In this document: positions 19,561 to 29,347 of the stretch, in pieces | How positions within the stretch are numbered: position 1 is the first letter of the stretch | How the letters are laid out: the number at the start of each line of letters is the position of its first letter | From: Burkholderia sp. PAMC 26561 | Lineage (GTDB): Bacteria; Pseudomonadota; Gammaproteobacteria; Burkholderiales; Burkholderiaceae | Direction: 5' to 3' | DNA length: 64,000 bases | Assembly: GCF_001557535.2 (NCBI RefSeq) | Contig: NZ_CP014306.1 | Location: 3,162,001-3,226,000, forward strand | Notes under the pieces: generated by a model | Database searches by the model: none | What the model was told of the DNA's origin: nothing | The model's input: the letters and a program-made list of their open reading frames with translations, nothing else | Position numbers and translations under genes: made by a program

Positions 19561-20541
19561 TCAGTCGGTCTCGAACGGGAAATGCACGCCGAGGTCGCGG
19601 CGGGCGGCGTCGGTGATGAAGATCATTTGCATCGATACCGCGTGACGCATGATCGGACTTTCAATCGCCCCAGCGCGCAGCAGCTCGCAAAAGTGCGCGG
19701 TTTCGTAGTTCAGGCCACCGCCTTCGAAGGGTGCATCGAGTTCGACCGTGCGGCCATCTACGTAGCGAACCGTTGCGCGCGCGGGGTTCCACCAGTTCTC
19801 GTGAATCGTGACCGTACCGCCGGTCGCGGCAAGCAACGCGTCGCCCTTGCCCTGAAGATCCATACCGCAAAAGATCTGCGCGACACCGCGTTCATGGCGC
19901 ACATTCAGGCTCGCAAAACTGTCGACGCCGCTTTGCCCGAGCCTGCCGAACGTCTGCACTTCAAGCGGTTCGCCGAGCCAGTCGACCGCGAGGAACGCTT
20001 CGTAAATGCCGATATCGAGCAACGCGCCGCCGCCCATGTCCATCGAATACGAAGGATGGTCGAGCGGGACATTTGCAATCGAACACCCGGCGCGTACAAG
20101 TCCAATCTGGCCGATGGGGTCCGCCGCCAGATGCTCGCGCAATTGCGTGTAGAGCGGGTAGAACGGCGGTTTCATGGCTTCCATGAAGAGGAGCTTCGAA
20201 GACCGGGCGGCGTCGATCATCTGCTGCAACGCGCGTGCATTGACGGCGGCCGGCTTCTCGCAAAGCACGGCACGCCCCGCCTTGAATGCACGCAACGCAT
20301 ACTCGGGATGACTGTTCTGCATGGTCGCAATGTAGAGCGCGTCGATATTTTCGAGCATTGCGTCGAAGCTTTCGAAGGCCTTCGTCTGGTATTTGTCGGC
20401 GAATGCGCGCGTTGGCTCCCCCCGGCGCGACCAGACGCCTGCGAGCTGCGTGCCCGGTACGAACGCCAGCCCTTCGGCGAAGCGGTGTGCAATGCGTCCC
20501 GCGCCGACGATACCCCAGCGAATCGTGCTCTCTTCGTTCAT
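19561..20541 (-). CDS. Gfo/Idh/MocA family oxidoreductase
   Basis: 326 residues from the ATG at 20541, which has GGAG 8 bases upstream; the frame is open 45 bases further. The N-terminal Rossmann fold shows GIVGAGRIAHRFAEG, and the catalytic Lys lies in the EKP motif (VLCEKPAAVN). The C-terminal domain has GGGALLDIGIYEAFLAVDWL. Members oxidise or reduce sugars and related compounds with NAD(P). The neighbouring FadR-type regulator could control it, but the substrate is unknown. Confidence 0.9.
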   Translation of the reverse strand: MNEESTIRWGIVGAGRIAHRFAEGLAFVPGTQLAGVWSRRGEPTRAFADKYQTKAFESFDAMLENIDALYIATMQNSHPEYALRAFKAGRAVLCEKPAAVNARALQQMIDAARSSKLLFMEAMKPPFYPLYTQLREHLAADPIGQIGLVRAGCSIANVPLDHPSYSMDMGGGALLDIGIYEAFLAVDWLGEPLEVQTFGRLGQSGVDSFASLNVRHERGVAQIFCGMDLQGKGDALLAATGGTVTIHENWWNPARATVRYVDGRTVELDAPFEGGGLNYETAHFCELLRAGAIESPIMRHAVSMQMIFITDAARRDLGVHFPFETD

Positions 20542-20703
20542 CTGCTGCGCTCCGTGATTTGATGTCGATGACTCAATGACGCTCATTGTCCACTAAGGGA
20601 GCGATCGCCGGGAAGCGTGAACAAACGGCAGGGAGTTAGAAAGACGAGAGGGAGTGAAACGTTTGCGCAGGGAAGAACCCCGGAAACGGCGCCTGAAGCG
20701 CCC

Positions 20704-20748
20704 GGTCACGAGAAACGTGACCAGAAATCTCCCGGAACCGTTCCGGGA
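20704..20748. repeat. Two consecutive perfect hairpins between the oxidoreductase and fadR-type genes
   Basis: First hairpin GGTCACG/CGTGACC (20704-20722, loop AGAAA); second TCCCGGAA/TTCCGGGA (20730-20748, loop CCG). They lie just 3' of the regulator gene and 5' of the oxidoreductase gene. No T-run follows either, so they could be a terminator pair or operator sites. Confidence 0.5.
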
Positions 20749-20772
20749 TCAAGCATGCAGCACGTGCCGAAA

Positions 20773-21528
20773 TCAGGCGCCCGCTGACTGTGATTCGTCG
20801 ATCGGCGGAGACGAACTGTCCTCGCGTCGTTCAAACGAAAACGCGCGGCCGACTTCTTCAGCCGTGACATCGATCAGGCGGCTCATCGCACGTTCGGCCG
20901 CGGCGGCATCGCGTGCACCGATCGCTTCCACGACTTCGCGTTGCGCGCCGAGCGTAGCTTCACGCATCGTCGCAATGCCTTGCACGATCGGATATACCGT
21001 CACCAGCGCCCCACGCACGATAGCCGTCATCTGCTGGAAGAACTGGTTTCCGCTCGCCGCAACAATGCGTGTATGAAGCGCGACATCGGCCGCCTGGAAC
21101 TCGGGCTCGCCCGTTTCAAGCGACGACAATGCGTCGAACGCTTCGCGGATCCCGGCAAGCTCGTCGGGTGTCGCGCGAGCCGCAGCCAACGCAGCTGCAC
21201 GCGGCTCGATCAGCATCCGGAACTCGATCACGTCGCGTAAAAACGCCTGGTCGGGCGTGGCCCTGAAACGCCAGCTCACAACGTCTTCATCGATCAGCCG
21301 CCAGTCGCTCATCGGCCGGATTCGCGTGCCCGTCTTGGGGCGTACGTCCAGCATGTGACGCGCGAGGAGCATGCTGAGCGCCTCCCGCATCACGGTCCGA
21401 CTCACGTCGAACTCCTTCGACAAAACATCCTGCGGCGGCAGGATCGCGCCGTACTTCTGTTCGACGATGCCCGATACGAGCCCGTCCATCACCTTGGCCA
21501 CCAGTGACCGCTCTTTATTTTCGTCCAT
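20773..21528 (-). CDS. FadR-subfamily GntR transcriptional regulator (FCD domain)
   Basis: 251 residues from the ATG at 21528 (MDENKERSLVAKVMDGLVSG), preceded by GAGAGGGG. An open frame upstream adds about 70 residues of poor composition and is rejected. Winged helix at about 8-75 (QDVLSKEFDVSRTVMREALS) and an all-helical FCD ligand domain at about 95-225 (EFRMLIEPRAAALAAARA, then HTRIVAASGNQFFQQM). The FCD metal-binding His residues are partly visible. Such regulators respond to sugar acids or carboxylates, and the adjacent oxidoreductase is a possible target. Confidence 0.88.
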   Translation of the reverse strand: MDENKERSLVAKVMDGLVSGIVEQKYGAILPPQDVLSKEFDVSRTVMREALSMLLARHMLDVRPKTGTRIRPMSDWRLIDEDVVSWRFRATPDQAFLRDVIEFRMLIEPRAAALAAARATPDELAGIREAFDALSSLETGEPEFQAADVALHTRIVAASGNQFFQQMTAIVRGALVTVYPIVQGIATMREATLGAQREVVEAIGARDAAAAERAMSRLIDVTAEEVGRAFSFERREDSSSPPIDESQSAGA

Positions 21529-21824
21529 CACCCCTCTCCCCTTGCGCCCCACATTGTGTCCCTGCGTATCCGGAAAGCTTCCCCAAGCTCCCGGAACCGC
21601 ACGCCCGTGCAAAGCCGATGAACCAGCAGTGCCGCTACGTGCTCGATAAATTGCGTGTTCAATACCGCGAACGCCAGTCGGAATGTCCCTCTCAAGGGTT
21701 ATCCCTTTGCCTCTCTCGCGTCCGCGGCGCTGCTTCGGCAACCGCTGTATTAAGTACTCCGTGATTCCTGTTGCCTTGTTGCCCTGAGCGGTGGCCTGTG
21801 TTCTTTTTTGCTTCGCCGTTCAGT

Positions 21825-23393
21825 TCATGCATTCGTCTTGCGGGTCTTTTTTTCCGCCACGCGTCCATACTGATCGTCGAAGCGAACAATGTCGTCTTCG
21901 CCCAGGTACGTACCCGATTGAACTTCGATCATTTCCAGCGGCGTCTTGCCGGGATTTTCCAGTCGATGCGTCGTGCCAAGCGGAATGTAAGTGGACTGGT
22001 TTTCGGTCACGAGGAATGTCTCTTCACCTCGGGTAACAAGTGCCGTGCCGCATACGACGATCCAGTGCTCCGCGCGATGATGGTGCATCTGCAGCGACAG
22101 CCGCTGACCCGGCTGCACCACGATCCGCTTCACCTGGAAGCGCTCGCCGTGATCGATCGAATCGTAGAAGCCCCACGGACGCTGTACCTTGCGATGATCG
22201 TGCGCTTCTGCGCCCTTCACTGCTTTCAGACGGCCGACCATCGCTTTCACTTCCTGCACGCGGTCCTTCGATGCCACGAGAATCGCGTCAGCCGTCTCCA
22301 CCACGACCACACCGCTCACGCCCACGCATGCAACGAGCCGTCCGTCGGAATGCGCAAAGCTGTCGTGCGACCCTTCAAAGAGCACGCGGCCACGCGCCAC
22401 GTTGCCGTCTTCGTCTTTCTTCGACATGTCCCACACTGCGTCCCACGCACCGACGTCGGACCAGCCGGCTGCAAGGGGCACGACCACGCCCGGGAAACCC
22501 GGCTCGTGTGCGATGCGTTCCATCACGGCGAAATCGATGGAGTCCGAAGGGCATGCTTCGAAGGCGGCGACATCGAGTTGCGTGAAGCCGTCCTGGTGCA
22601 ATCCGCGTTCGAAGGCCGCGATGCACGCCGCGTGAATAGCCGGTTGAAAGTGCTCGATCGCGGCGAGCCACACGGATGCGCGGCACACGAAAATGCCGCT
22701 GTTCCAGAGATATTCGCCCGATGCAAGGTACTGCTCCGCAATCTCGCGCCTGGGCTTTTCGATAAACCGTTCAAGCACGTGCGCTTCGATCGCGCCAGTG
22801 ATCGAACCCTTGAGCGCCGCACCCGCCTTGATGTATCCGTAACCTGTTTCGATCTTGTCCGGCACGATGCCGAGCGTGACCAATGCACCGCCTGCCGCGT
22901 GTTCGATCGCGGTCGCGATGGTGCGCTGGAATGCGTCGGGATCGGAGACTGCATGGTCTGCGGGCATTGCGACAATCACGGGATCGACGCCTGGAACGGT
23001 TGCCTGGGCAGCCCATGCAGCGAGCGTAAGCGCCGGCGCCGTATTGCGCGCACACGGTTCGAGCACGATGCGCGCATGGCGCCCATTACGCTCGATCTGC
23101 TGTGCGGTCAGCAATTTGTGTTCCGATCCGCATACAACGATGAGTTCGTCGGCAGTCTCGAGTTGCAGGGCGTGATCGTCCTTGCCGGATGCATCGAGAC
23201 CGTCGAGACGACGCAGCGTGGCTTCCAGCAAAGACTCCGAACCCATGAGTTCGATCAGTTGCTTGGGGAACTGCTGCCTCGACAAGGGCCATAGCCGCGT
23301 GCCTGAGCCGCCTGCAAGAATGACGGGCTGCACACGCACGCTCGCGGCACTTTCCACGGCAGCGCTCGCGAGGGGATGGCTGGACACGTCCAC
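21825..23393 (-). CDS. manC: Mannose-1-phosphate guanylyltransferase / mannose-6-phosphate isomerase (ManC/BceA type)
   Basis: 522 residues. The GTG at 23393 is chosen because AGGAG lies exactly 5 bases upstream; an ATG at 23483 is possible but has no such site. The N-terminal nucleotidyltransferase has VILAGGSGTRLWPLSR, DHAV, LERFIEKP and NSGIF. The C-terminal cupin (about 400-515) has LSLQMHHHRAEHWIVV and the metal His residues of type II phosphomannose isomerase. It makes GDP-mannose, so the exopolysaccharide probably contains mannose or a sugar derived from GDP-mannose. Last gene of a minus-strand hydrolase-wzx-manC run. Confidence 0.95.
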   Translation of the reverse strand: MDVSSHPLASAAVESAASVRVQPVILAGGSGTRLWPLSRQQFPKQLIELMGSESLLEATLRRLDGLDASGKDDHALQLETADELIVVCGSEHKLLTAQQIERNGRHARIVLEPCARNTAPALTLAAWAAQATVPGVDPVIVAMPADHAVSDPDAFQRTIATAIEHAAGGALVTLGIVPDKIETGYGYIKAGAALKGSITGAIEAHVLERFIEKPRREIAEQYLASGEYLWNSGIFVCRASVWLAAIEHFQPAIHAACIAAFERGLHQDGFTQLDVAAFEACPSDSIDFAVMERIAHEPGFPGVVVPLAAGWSDVGAWDAVWDMSKKDEDGNVARGRVLFEGSHDSFAHSDGRLVACVGVSGVVVVETADAILVASKDRVQEVKAMVGRLKAVKGAEAHDHRKVQRPWGFYDSIDHGERFQVKRIVVQPGQRLSLQMHHHRAEHWIVVCGTALVTRGEETFLVTENQSTYIPLGTTHRLENPGKTPLEMIEVQSGTYLGEDDIVRFDDQYGRVAEKKTRKTNA

Positions 23394-23612
23394 GGTGACT
23401 CCTGATGCGTAAAAGCTGATTGGGGGCTGAACGCGTCGAACAGGTGCGGACGCGCGGAACACACGCATCGATTGATGCGTCATTTAAACAGGCAAATATT
23501 TTTAGTTCTGTGCGCGCGCGAACGCCCGCACGCTGTTACGTCTTCGGCGCTTCATGACCAGGACCCGCGAATCTCGCAGATGTCACGCAACGCAAAGTCG
23601 ACGCTGGGCCCG

Positions 23613-25073
23613 TCACCCCGCGCTAGGGAGCAAGCGCTGCCGCAACCGCGCCGCGACCTCACGCAATTCGCTCGATTCGAACAACGACCATCCGAGGTTG
23701 CCCACCACCAGCGCCACGCAGATTGCTGCCATGCTGCTCAGCGAATCCATGTAGTCCGCGCACAGCGTCGCGACGATCAGGAACGCCAGATGTCCGGCCA
23801 TGTTGCGCACGATGGGTTGCGGCTTGAGCTTCGAAAAGTAGAGGAACGCCGCGTAGTCGAAGAAGGTTTTCGCGACCACTGCAACGCCCGCGCCCAGCAA
23901 CCCGTACCAGCGAATTCCCAACCACAGGACCAGCGCGAACACCGGCAATCCGATCCAGCCGACCCGCGCCACTTGCGCCGGATTGGCCTTCGCCTGTATC
24001 AGCACGCTCATGATGCTTGACTGACCGGCAAGCCACACGCCAATTACAAGCACCCGTCCGACAGGAGCAGACTGAACTGCCATCTCGTGGCCAAGCCATA
24101 CGTTCAGGAACGGTGCGAGGGCGAACAGTGCGACCACCACGCAGGGCGTGAACGCACAGTTGAGGAACGCCAGGGCCTGATGCGACAACGCGCCGGCGTG
24201 TTCACTGCCCGAGGCGGAAAAGCGCGGGAAGAGCGTGCGCAACATGGCGCTTGGCAACAGGTTCAGACGCGTGACGAGGTTCTGCGGCGTGGCGTAATAA
24301 GCCACGGATTTGGCACCCAGCATGGAGCCGATCACCACGCGGTCCAGCGTGGTCGCAATCATGTTCGCGCCCGAGAACAACAATAGCCAGCGCCCATAAT
24401 TGAAGAGCTCGCGGATCAGCGGCCATTCAGGTTTTGCGACACCGGTGATGCCGAGCGCGCGGAACGTGCCATAGCCCAGCAGTAGTGCCGCAAGGAAGCG
24501 CGCGATGACCGCAGCCGGCACGACCACCGCCAGCGACGGCGAGATCAGGTACAACGCTGCAAGCGGAAGCAACTGGAACATGAACGTGCCGACAGTCTGG
24601 TTCGTGTTGTACAGCGTAAACTTTTCCATGCCGCCGATCGCGCCGCTGAAGACCCACGACACATTGGCGATCGGTACGGCAATCGCAATCCAGGGCAGCG
24701 ATTGCAGCACTTCGCGCTGGAACGCCGGCGCGATGGTCGCGATATGCACCACGTAGATATACGCGCCGAACCAGATCATCACGGCACCCGCGAACCCGGT
24801 CGCGAGGTTCAGGAAGAACGCGCTCCAGAAAATGCGCTGGATGCTGCCGTCGTTTGCATCACGCGCCTTGGCGATGTAGTTTTCAGTCGCCATCGAAATG
24901 CCGAGATCGAGCACGCTGAAGTAGCCAATCAACGCCCACACAAGATTGATCACGCCATAACGTTCGATACCCATGCCATGGATATAGGCCGGCACCGTCG
25001 CGAGCGAGACGAACACGGGCAGGATGAGCCCGGCGAAGTTGATCGCGATGTTCTTGAGGAGACTTTTTTCCAT
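23613..25073 (-). CDS. Wzx-type oligosaccharide flippase
   Basis: 486 residues with about 12 membrane helices, starting MEKSLLKNIAINFAGLILPV, and the family pattern of a MATE-like polysaccharide flippase (RYGVINLVWALIGYFSVLD, then ATTLDRVVIGSMLGAKSVAYY). It would flip the lipid-linked repeat unit across the inner membrane for Wzy polymerisation. A gap of 219 bases separates it from manC downstream. That gap shows no gene. Confidence 0.9.
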   Translation of the reverse strand: MEKSLLKNIAINFAGLILPVFVSLATVPAYIHGMGIERYGVINLVWALIGYFSVLDLGISMATENYIAKARDANDGSIQRIFWSAFFLNLATGFAGAVMIWFGAYIYVVHIATIAPAFQREVLQSLPWIAIAVPIANVSWVFSGAIGGMEKFTLYNTNQTVGTFMFQLLPLAALYLISPSLAVVVPAAVIARFLAALLLGYGTFRALGITGVAKPEWPLIRELFNYGRWLLLFSGANMIATTLDRVVIGSMLGAKSVAYYATPQNLVTRLNLLPSAMLRTLFPRFSASGSEHAGALSHQALAFLNCAFTPCVVVALFALAPFLNVWLGHEMAVQSAPVGRVLVIGVWLAGQSSIMSVLIQAKANPAQVARVGWIGLPVFALVLWLGIRWYGLLGAGVAVVAKTFFDYAAFLYFSKLKPQPIVRNMAGHLAFLIVATLCADYMDSLSSMAAICVALVVGNLGWSLFESSELREVAARLRQRLLPSAG

Positions 25074-25302
25074 TGAGCGACGGACCGATTACAACAAATC
25101 AAACAGGATGAACCCGGGGACCGCGGACAGCTTGCGGTGATGCGCGACACGTCCAGGACGTGCCGCGTAGTGCATGAAACAACTGTCCGGCCTGCGAGTT
25201 TCTGATGCACCGGAACAATCAGACAATTGACCGCTAGGGTAAAACCCTTGCGCCCTGGGGTCTGTGCGAATTCGAACGCATCAGGGCGCGCTTTGCAATT
25301 GG

Positions 25303-27174
25303 TTACATTCGCTGCGCCTGACGTGGCTCGAGAACCTCCGTATGGCGCTCCTTGGTGCGTTCAACTGGCGCCTGGAAGACAGGCAGGATCGAGCGAAAGC
25401 GCGGACGCCGACGCTTGTGACCCAACGTTTGTTGCGACTCGTCACGAACGAATGCAGCAAACGAAGCCATCAGTTCCTCGCGCGCCGGATAAGAAAAACA
25501 GGCGTGGTCGAGCGTCTCGCTGTGGATCGTCTCCACGTTGCGCCATTTGCGCATGCGCCAGCCGCCCGCGCCAAAAAATATCGCGAACTCTTCCAGGCCG
25601 GCATCGGCATTGCCGTACACAAAGCGCACCTGGACGCCGCGCTCGCCGAGGCCGCGCACCATTGCCCGGACACGGGAGCCAACCGAGTTCACGCCCACTG
25701 TGCGTTCCGCAAGATACGCGATGCTCGCCGTGAACCGTGTACCCATGCGCCGCACGAGTTCCTTTGCGATCGGTGCGACCTCGCGCTGGCCGCGCAAGAC
25801 ACGCTTCCATTTGCGCGCGTTCACGAACGAACGGATGAACGTGCTGGTTGCCGTTCGCGGACGGTCATCGTTGCTGAAGAGCGGCACCGGATCTTCCGGG
25901 GAGTTGAATTTCGGCGTATTCACGAGGGTCAGCGACCGGATATAGGGGCTGACCGTTGCCGCTTGCAGGCAAAGATATGCGCCCGAACAGACGCCGAAGC
26001 ACGAGACGTCGTCAAGACCCCGCGCAGCCAGATAAGCCGCGGCGGCAGCCACGTCGTCACAGCTTTCGCGCATGAAAAGCATGGAGACCGGACGTTCGTC
26101 GACGGGCGCTGCGCTGTCGCCGAGGGCGCCGACATCGAAACGAAGCGACGTTACGCCTTCCCGCGCAAGCCGGCGTGCGAGCGTCACGGAAATGCGCGCG
26201 TCGCCAATGCGATGCGTGGCGCCCGGGTTCACGAAAATCACCGAGCGGCGCGACGCCGTGCCTGATACCGGCTCGCAAAGAATGCCGAAGAGACGGCCGT
26301 TGTCGAAGATTACTGGGGTTTCGCGCATGCCGTTGTCGACGAGCACCGCTGCCGGAATGTCTCTCGCGATCGCCGCGCCGGAAAACGCGGGCGCGCCCAG
26401 CCATTCGACGATGCGCGCGATCGCCGCACGCGGCGTTTCCGTCACGCCGGATTCCTGCATGAACGCGCTGCATTCATCAAAGCTTTCAAACGATGCGTCG
26501 GCGCCGGCAGCCGAGCAGGCATCGACGAGTTTCCTGGCGCGCACCGGATCGTACGAATCGAGCACGAGCAGACGGCGCGGCGGATGCTCGACGAGGCGCG
26601 CGTCGCGCAACAGGTCGAACTTGCTCAGCTTCGCCACGCTCGATGCCACCAGACGATGCCCCACGGCTTCTGCATAAGCAGCGTCGGCGGGCGCCGGATC
26701 CACATAGATGCCGCCCGTCTCGAGCCAGTTCTGTTGCAGCAAGCGCAACTCGCGCAGATATTGACGGCCCGATGCAACTGGCGCCAGCAGCACGAGCTCA
26801 CTGATCTCTTCATCAGCCGCGACCATCGCAGCAAGCGTTGCCCCGAGGCGTAACCCGCACAACGCGACTTCGGTCACGCCGGTGGTTTGCTTGAGGAAAG
26901 CGACTGCCGCGCGGATGCTTTGCAGCCATCGCTCGAGCTGTTCCCGTCCATCGCCGGGATTCTCGGATTCACCGGCGGAGTCGCCCGTGCCGGCGTAGTC
27001 GAAGCGAAGTGTCGGCGAACCGGCTGCAGCAAGTTCTTCGGCCAGCACGCGCCAGCCCTTGTGTATCCACATTGCCTCGCGGCCAAACGGCTGACACAGC
27101 ACGACCCCTCGTGCGGCGGATGGCACGCCCTCGTGTAGCCAGCCAAAGCAGTCATCGAAAGTTACAGGCTTCAT
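25303..27174 (-). CDS. Tandem alpha/beta-hydrolase protein of exopolysaccharide locus
   Basis: 623 residues from the ATG at 27174 (MKPVTFDDCFGWLHEG). It contains two alpha/beta-hydrolase halves. Half 1 (about 10-265) has CQPFGREAMW and LRFDYAGTGDS, but its nucleophile elbow reads G-L-R-L-G with R109 in the nucleophile place. Half 2 (about 285-590) has VNPGATHRIGD, LRFDVGALGDS and an elbow G-V-C-S-G with C396 as candidate nucleophile. Related hydrolases occur in exopolysaccharide and exosortase loci, where their role is unproven. Half 1 is probably non-catalytic. It might remove or transfer acyl groups; this is inference. Confidence 0.75.
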   Translation of the reverse strand: MKPVTFDDCFGWLHEGVPSAARGVVLCQPFGREAMWIHKGWRVLAEELAAAGSPTLRFDYAGTGDSAGESENPGDGREQLERWLQSIRAAVAFLKQTTGVTEVALCGLRLGATLAAMVAADEEISELVLLAPVASGRQYLRELRLLQQNWLETGGIYVDPAPADAAYAEAVGHRLVASSVAKLSKFDLLRDARLVEHPPRRLLVLDSYDPVRARKLVDACSAAGADASFESFDECSAFMQESGVTETPRAAIARIVEWLGAPAFSGAAIARDIPAAVLVDNGMRETPVIFDNGRLFGILCEPVSGTASRRSVIFVNPGATHRIGDARISVTLARRLAREGVTSLRFDVGALGDSAAPVDERPVSMLFMRESCDDVAAAAAYLAARGLDDVSCFGVCSGAYLCLQAATVSPYIRSLTLVNTPKFNSPEDPVPLFSNDDRPRTATSTFIRSFVNARKWKRVLRGQREVAPIAKELVRRMGTRFTASIAYLAERTVGVNSVGSRVRAMVRGLGERGVQVRFVYGNADAGLEEFAIFFGAGGWRMRKWRNVETIHSETLDHACFSYPAREELMASFAAFVRDESQQTLGHKRRRPRFRSILPVFQAPVERTKERHTEVLEPRQAQRM

Positions 27175-27441
27175 CTCGGCATTGCGCCCGGAAAAGGCGT
27201 CGTTATTAAGTTGTCTGCGTATTACACGTTTTGTAAGACTTCGGTTCAGTGCGCCCGCACACACACTTTCGACCCGGCCCCGATTTTTTTGCTGCGCGTT
27301 TCAAAACATGGGTTGTTCGGCCTACCTTGCGCCGTCCGGTGTTCGATGTCCCACAGACGCATATTTCTGCGGCAAGTCAAATAGCGCATCACGCCGTGCC
27401 GTACAAAAGACGGAACAACGACAAAAAAGCCGGGGAAACAC

Positions 27442-28401
27442 ATGGTCAACTCATTTCACGAATCCAGTCAGTCTGCAGCGCCGAGTTTCTCGGTCTGCAT
27501 CTGTACGCGCGACCGGCCGGAGGACCTTGCCCGGGCGTTGCGCTCGGTCGAGGCATCGACGTATCCGGCGCATCAGATCATCGTGTCGGACGACAGCAAG
27601 GAACCGCATACGCGCGCCATGGTGAGCTCCGAGTTTCCCCAGGTCGTGTTTCTCGAGGGACCGCGCCGCGGGCTGGGCGCAAACCGCAATAGCGCGCTCG
27701 ATGCCGTCACGGGCACGCACGTGGCATTCATCGACGACGACGCCACCCTGTCCCCGGACTTCCTCGCGCGGATGGCAAAGTCGCTTCAGAACGGCGGACA
27801 GCATCCGGAAAAGCTTATTGTTACGGGATACGAACTGAATCACGGCACCAAGGTTTTCGCCAACGCGACCACGTTCTTTGGTTTCCAGTCACGACCTTAC
27901 AGGAGCGGGGATTTCCAGGACACAGTCGTCATCAACAGCGCAGTGTTTCCTGCATGGCTTTTCAAGGTGATCCGCTTCGACGAGCATCTCATCTATGGTT
28001 ACGATGAGGTCGATATCGTGATGCGCGCCACGCTCCAGGCGAAATGCGTCGTCCGGTTGCTGCCCGACGTGTTCAACTCGCATTTCCCGTCGATGGTGAA
28101 TCGCGACTACTACAGCTCGTTCACAGAAGCTTCACGTATCTACGTGACGCACAAGCGCTACCGCTGGTTCGAGCGCAATCGCGCGAAGGCGGCCCTGTTT
28201 CTGACGCTCGCCGTGGCGCACAACTTCCTGCACAACGTCCGTGCGCATGGTCCGAAAGGCCTCGCGCGCAGCGCGCGCACCGTCTCGCTCGCAAGCGGCT
28301 ACATTCGTCGATACACCCCGGAAGGACTGGCTCTGCAAAATGAAAATAACCGTACTAGTACCCACGTATCGTCGAACCTCGGATCTCGCTCGCTGCCTTG
28401 A
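27442..28401 (+). CDS. Family 2 glycosyltransferase
   Basis: 319 residues, preceded by GGGGAAACAC. GT-A fold: SVCICTRDRPEDLARALRSV at the N-terminus, IIVSDDS, and the metal-binding VAFIDDDATLSPDF. Likely adds one sugar to the lipid-linked repeat unit on the cytoplasmic side. The last ~60 bases overlap the start of the next glycosyltransferase in another frame. Its start is divergent from the hydrolase gene across a 267-base gap that must hold both promoters. Confidence 0.9.
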   Translation: MVNSFHESSQSAAPSFSVCICTRDRPEDLARALRSVEASTYPAHQIIVSDDSKEPHTRAMVSSEFPQVVFLEGPRRGLGANRNSALDAVTGTHVAFIDDDATLSPDFLARMAKSLQNGGQHPEKLIVTGYELNHGTKVFANATTFFGFQSRPYRSGDFQDTVVINSAVFPAWLFKVIRFDEHLIYGYDEVDIVMRATLQAKCVVRLLPDVFNSHFPSMVNRDYYSSFTEASRIYVTHKRYRWFERNRAKAALFLTLAVAHNFLHNVRAHGPKGLARSARTVSLASGYIRRYTPEGLALQNENNRTSTHVSSNLGSRSLP

Positions 28402-29317
28402 TGCGCTCGCGCGCCAGAAGCGCGCGCCTGACGAAGTCCTGGTGGTGTGCCGTGGCGCCGATGAAGAAACGCAGGCATGGCTCGCCATCGAGAAGTCGCG
28501 TGCGCGGTTGCCGCTCGTGAAGGTCGAGGTTTCGCAGGGCGGTCAGGTTGCTGCGTTGAACGCGGGGCTCGATGCTGTCACCGGCGACATTGTTGCGATC
28601 ACCGACGACGACGCAGCCCCGCGTCCCGCGTGGCTGCAGCGCATTGAAGCGCATTTCGCGAGCGCGCCTGATGTAGGCGGAGTGGGCGGGCGCGACTGGG
28701 TGCATGAACATGGCGCAACGCTCGATGCGTCCGAGCCGGAAGTCGGGCGCTGGCAGTTTCCGGGCCGCGCGATCGGCAATCATCATCTGGGTGTGGGCGC
28801 GGCGCGCGACGTCGATTTCCTGAAGGGCGCGAACATGAGTTATCGCGTGAGCGCGGTTCGCGGCAAAGCCATTCGCTTCGATACGCGTTTGCGCGGAACT
28901 GGCGCGCAGGTCAACAACGATATGGCGTTTGCATCGGCGGTGCGGCGTGCGGGGTGGCGGCTCGTCTACGATCCGGCAGTGGAAGTGGATCATTATCCGG
29001 CGCAACGTTTCGATGAAGACGCGCGTGCGGTGCGCGGCAGCCGGAGTTGGGTTGCTATCGAGAACGAGTCGTATAACCTGCATCTGGTCATACGCGATGA
29101 GTATCGCGGCGTACGTCGGCGGATTGCGTTGATGTGGCTGACGGCGGTGGGGCATGGCGCGTGTCTGGGGTGGCTCAATCTTGCGCGCGCCCGGGTGGTT
29201 CATCGCGAGGGGACGGCTTTGCAACGGTGGCGGGCGGCGCGCAGCGGCGCTGCAATCGCCAAGAAGGATTTTGCGCAACGCCGGTTGAGGAATGCACAAG
29301 GGGAATTTGCGGGGTGA
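28340..29317 (+). CDS. Family 2 glycosyltransferase
   Basis: 325 residues from the ATG at 28340 (MKITVLVPTYRRTSDLARCL), overlapping the preceding gene by 62 bases. GT-A motifs: EVLVVCRGAD, QVAALNAGLDAVTGDIVAIT and DDDAAPRPAWL. The acceptor-side block GANMSYRVSAVRGKAIRFD with the GAQVNNDMAFA segment is typical of GT2 enzymes. The acceptor and donor are unknown. The overlap suggests translational coupling of the two GT2 enzymes. Confidence 0.9.
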   Translation: MKITVLVPTYRRTSDLARCLDALARQKRAPDEVLVVCRGADEETQAWLAIEKSRARLPLVKVEVSQGGQVAALNAGLDAVTGDIVAITDDDAAPRPAWLQRIEAHFASAPDVGGVGGRDWVHEHGATLDASEPEVGRWQFPGRAIGNHHLGVGAARDVDFLKGANMSYRVSAVRGKAIRFDTRLRGTGAQVNNDMAFASAVRRAGWRLVYDPAVEVDHYPAQRFDEDARAVRGSRSWVAIENESYNLHLVIRDEYRGVRRRIALMWLTAVGHGACLGWLNLARARVVHREGTALQRWRAARSGAAIAKKDFAQRRLRNAQGEFAG

Positions 29318-29347
29318 TTTTTGCTCGTGCTTGGGGAGGGTTTCAGT

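Noticed and set aside
19537..20562. A 341-codon plus-strand frame opposite the oxidoreductase gene
   Set aside because: Shadow frame; the minus-strand product has a Rossmann motif and a catalytic EKP motif.
21771..23294. A 507-codon plus-strand frame opposite manC
   Set aside because: Shadow frame; the minus strand carries the full nucleotidyltransferase and cupin motifs.
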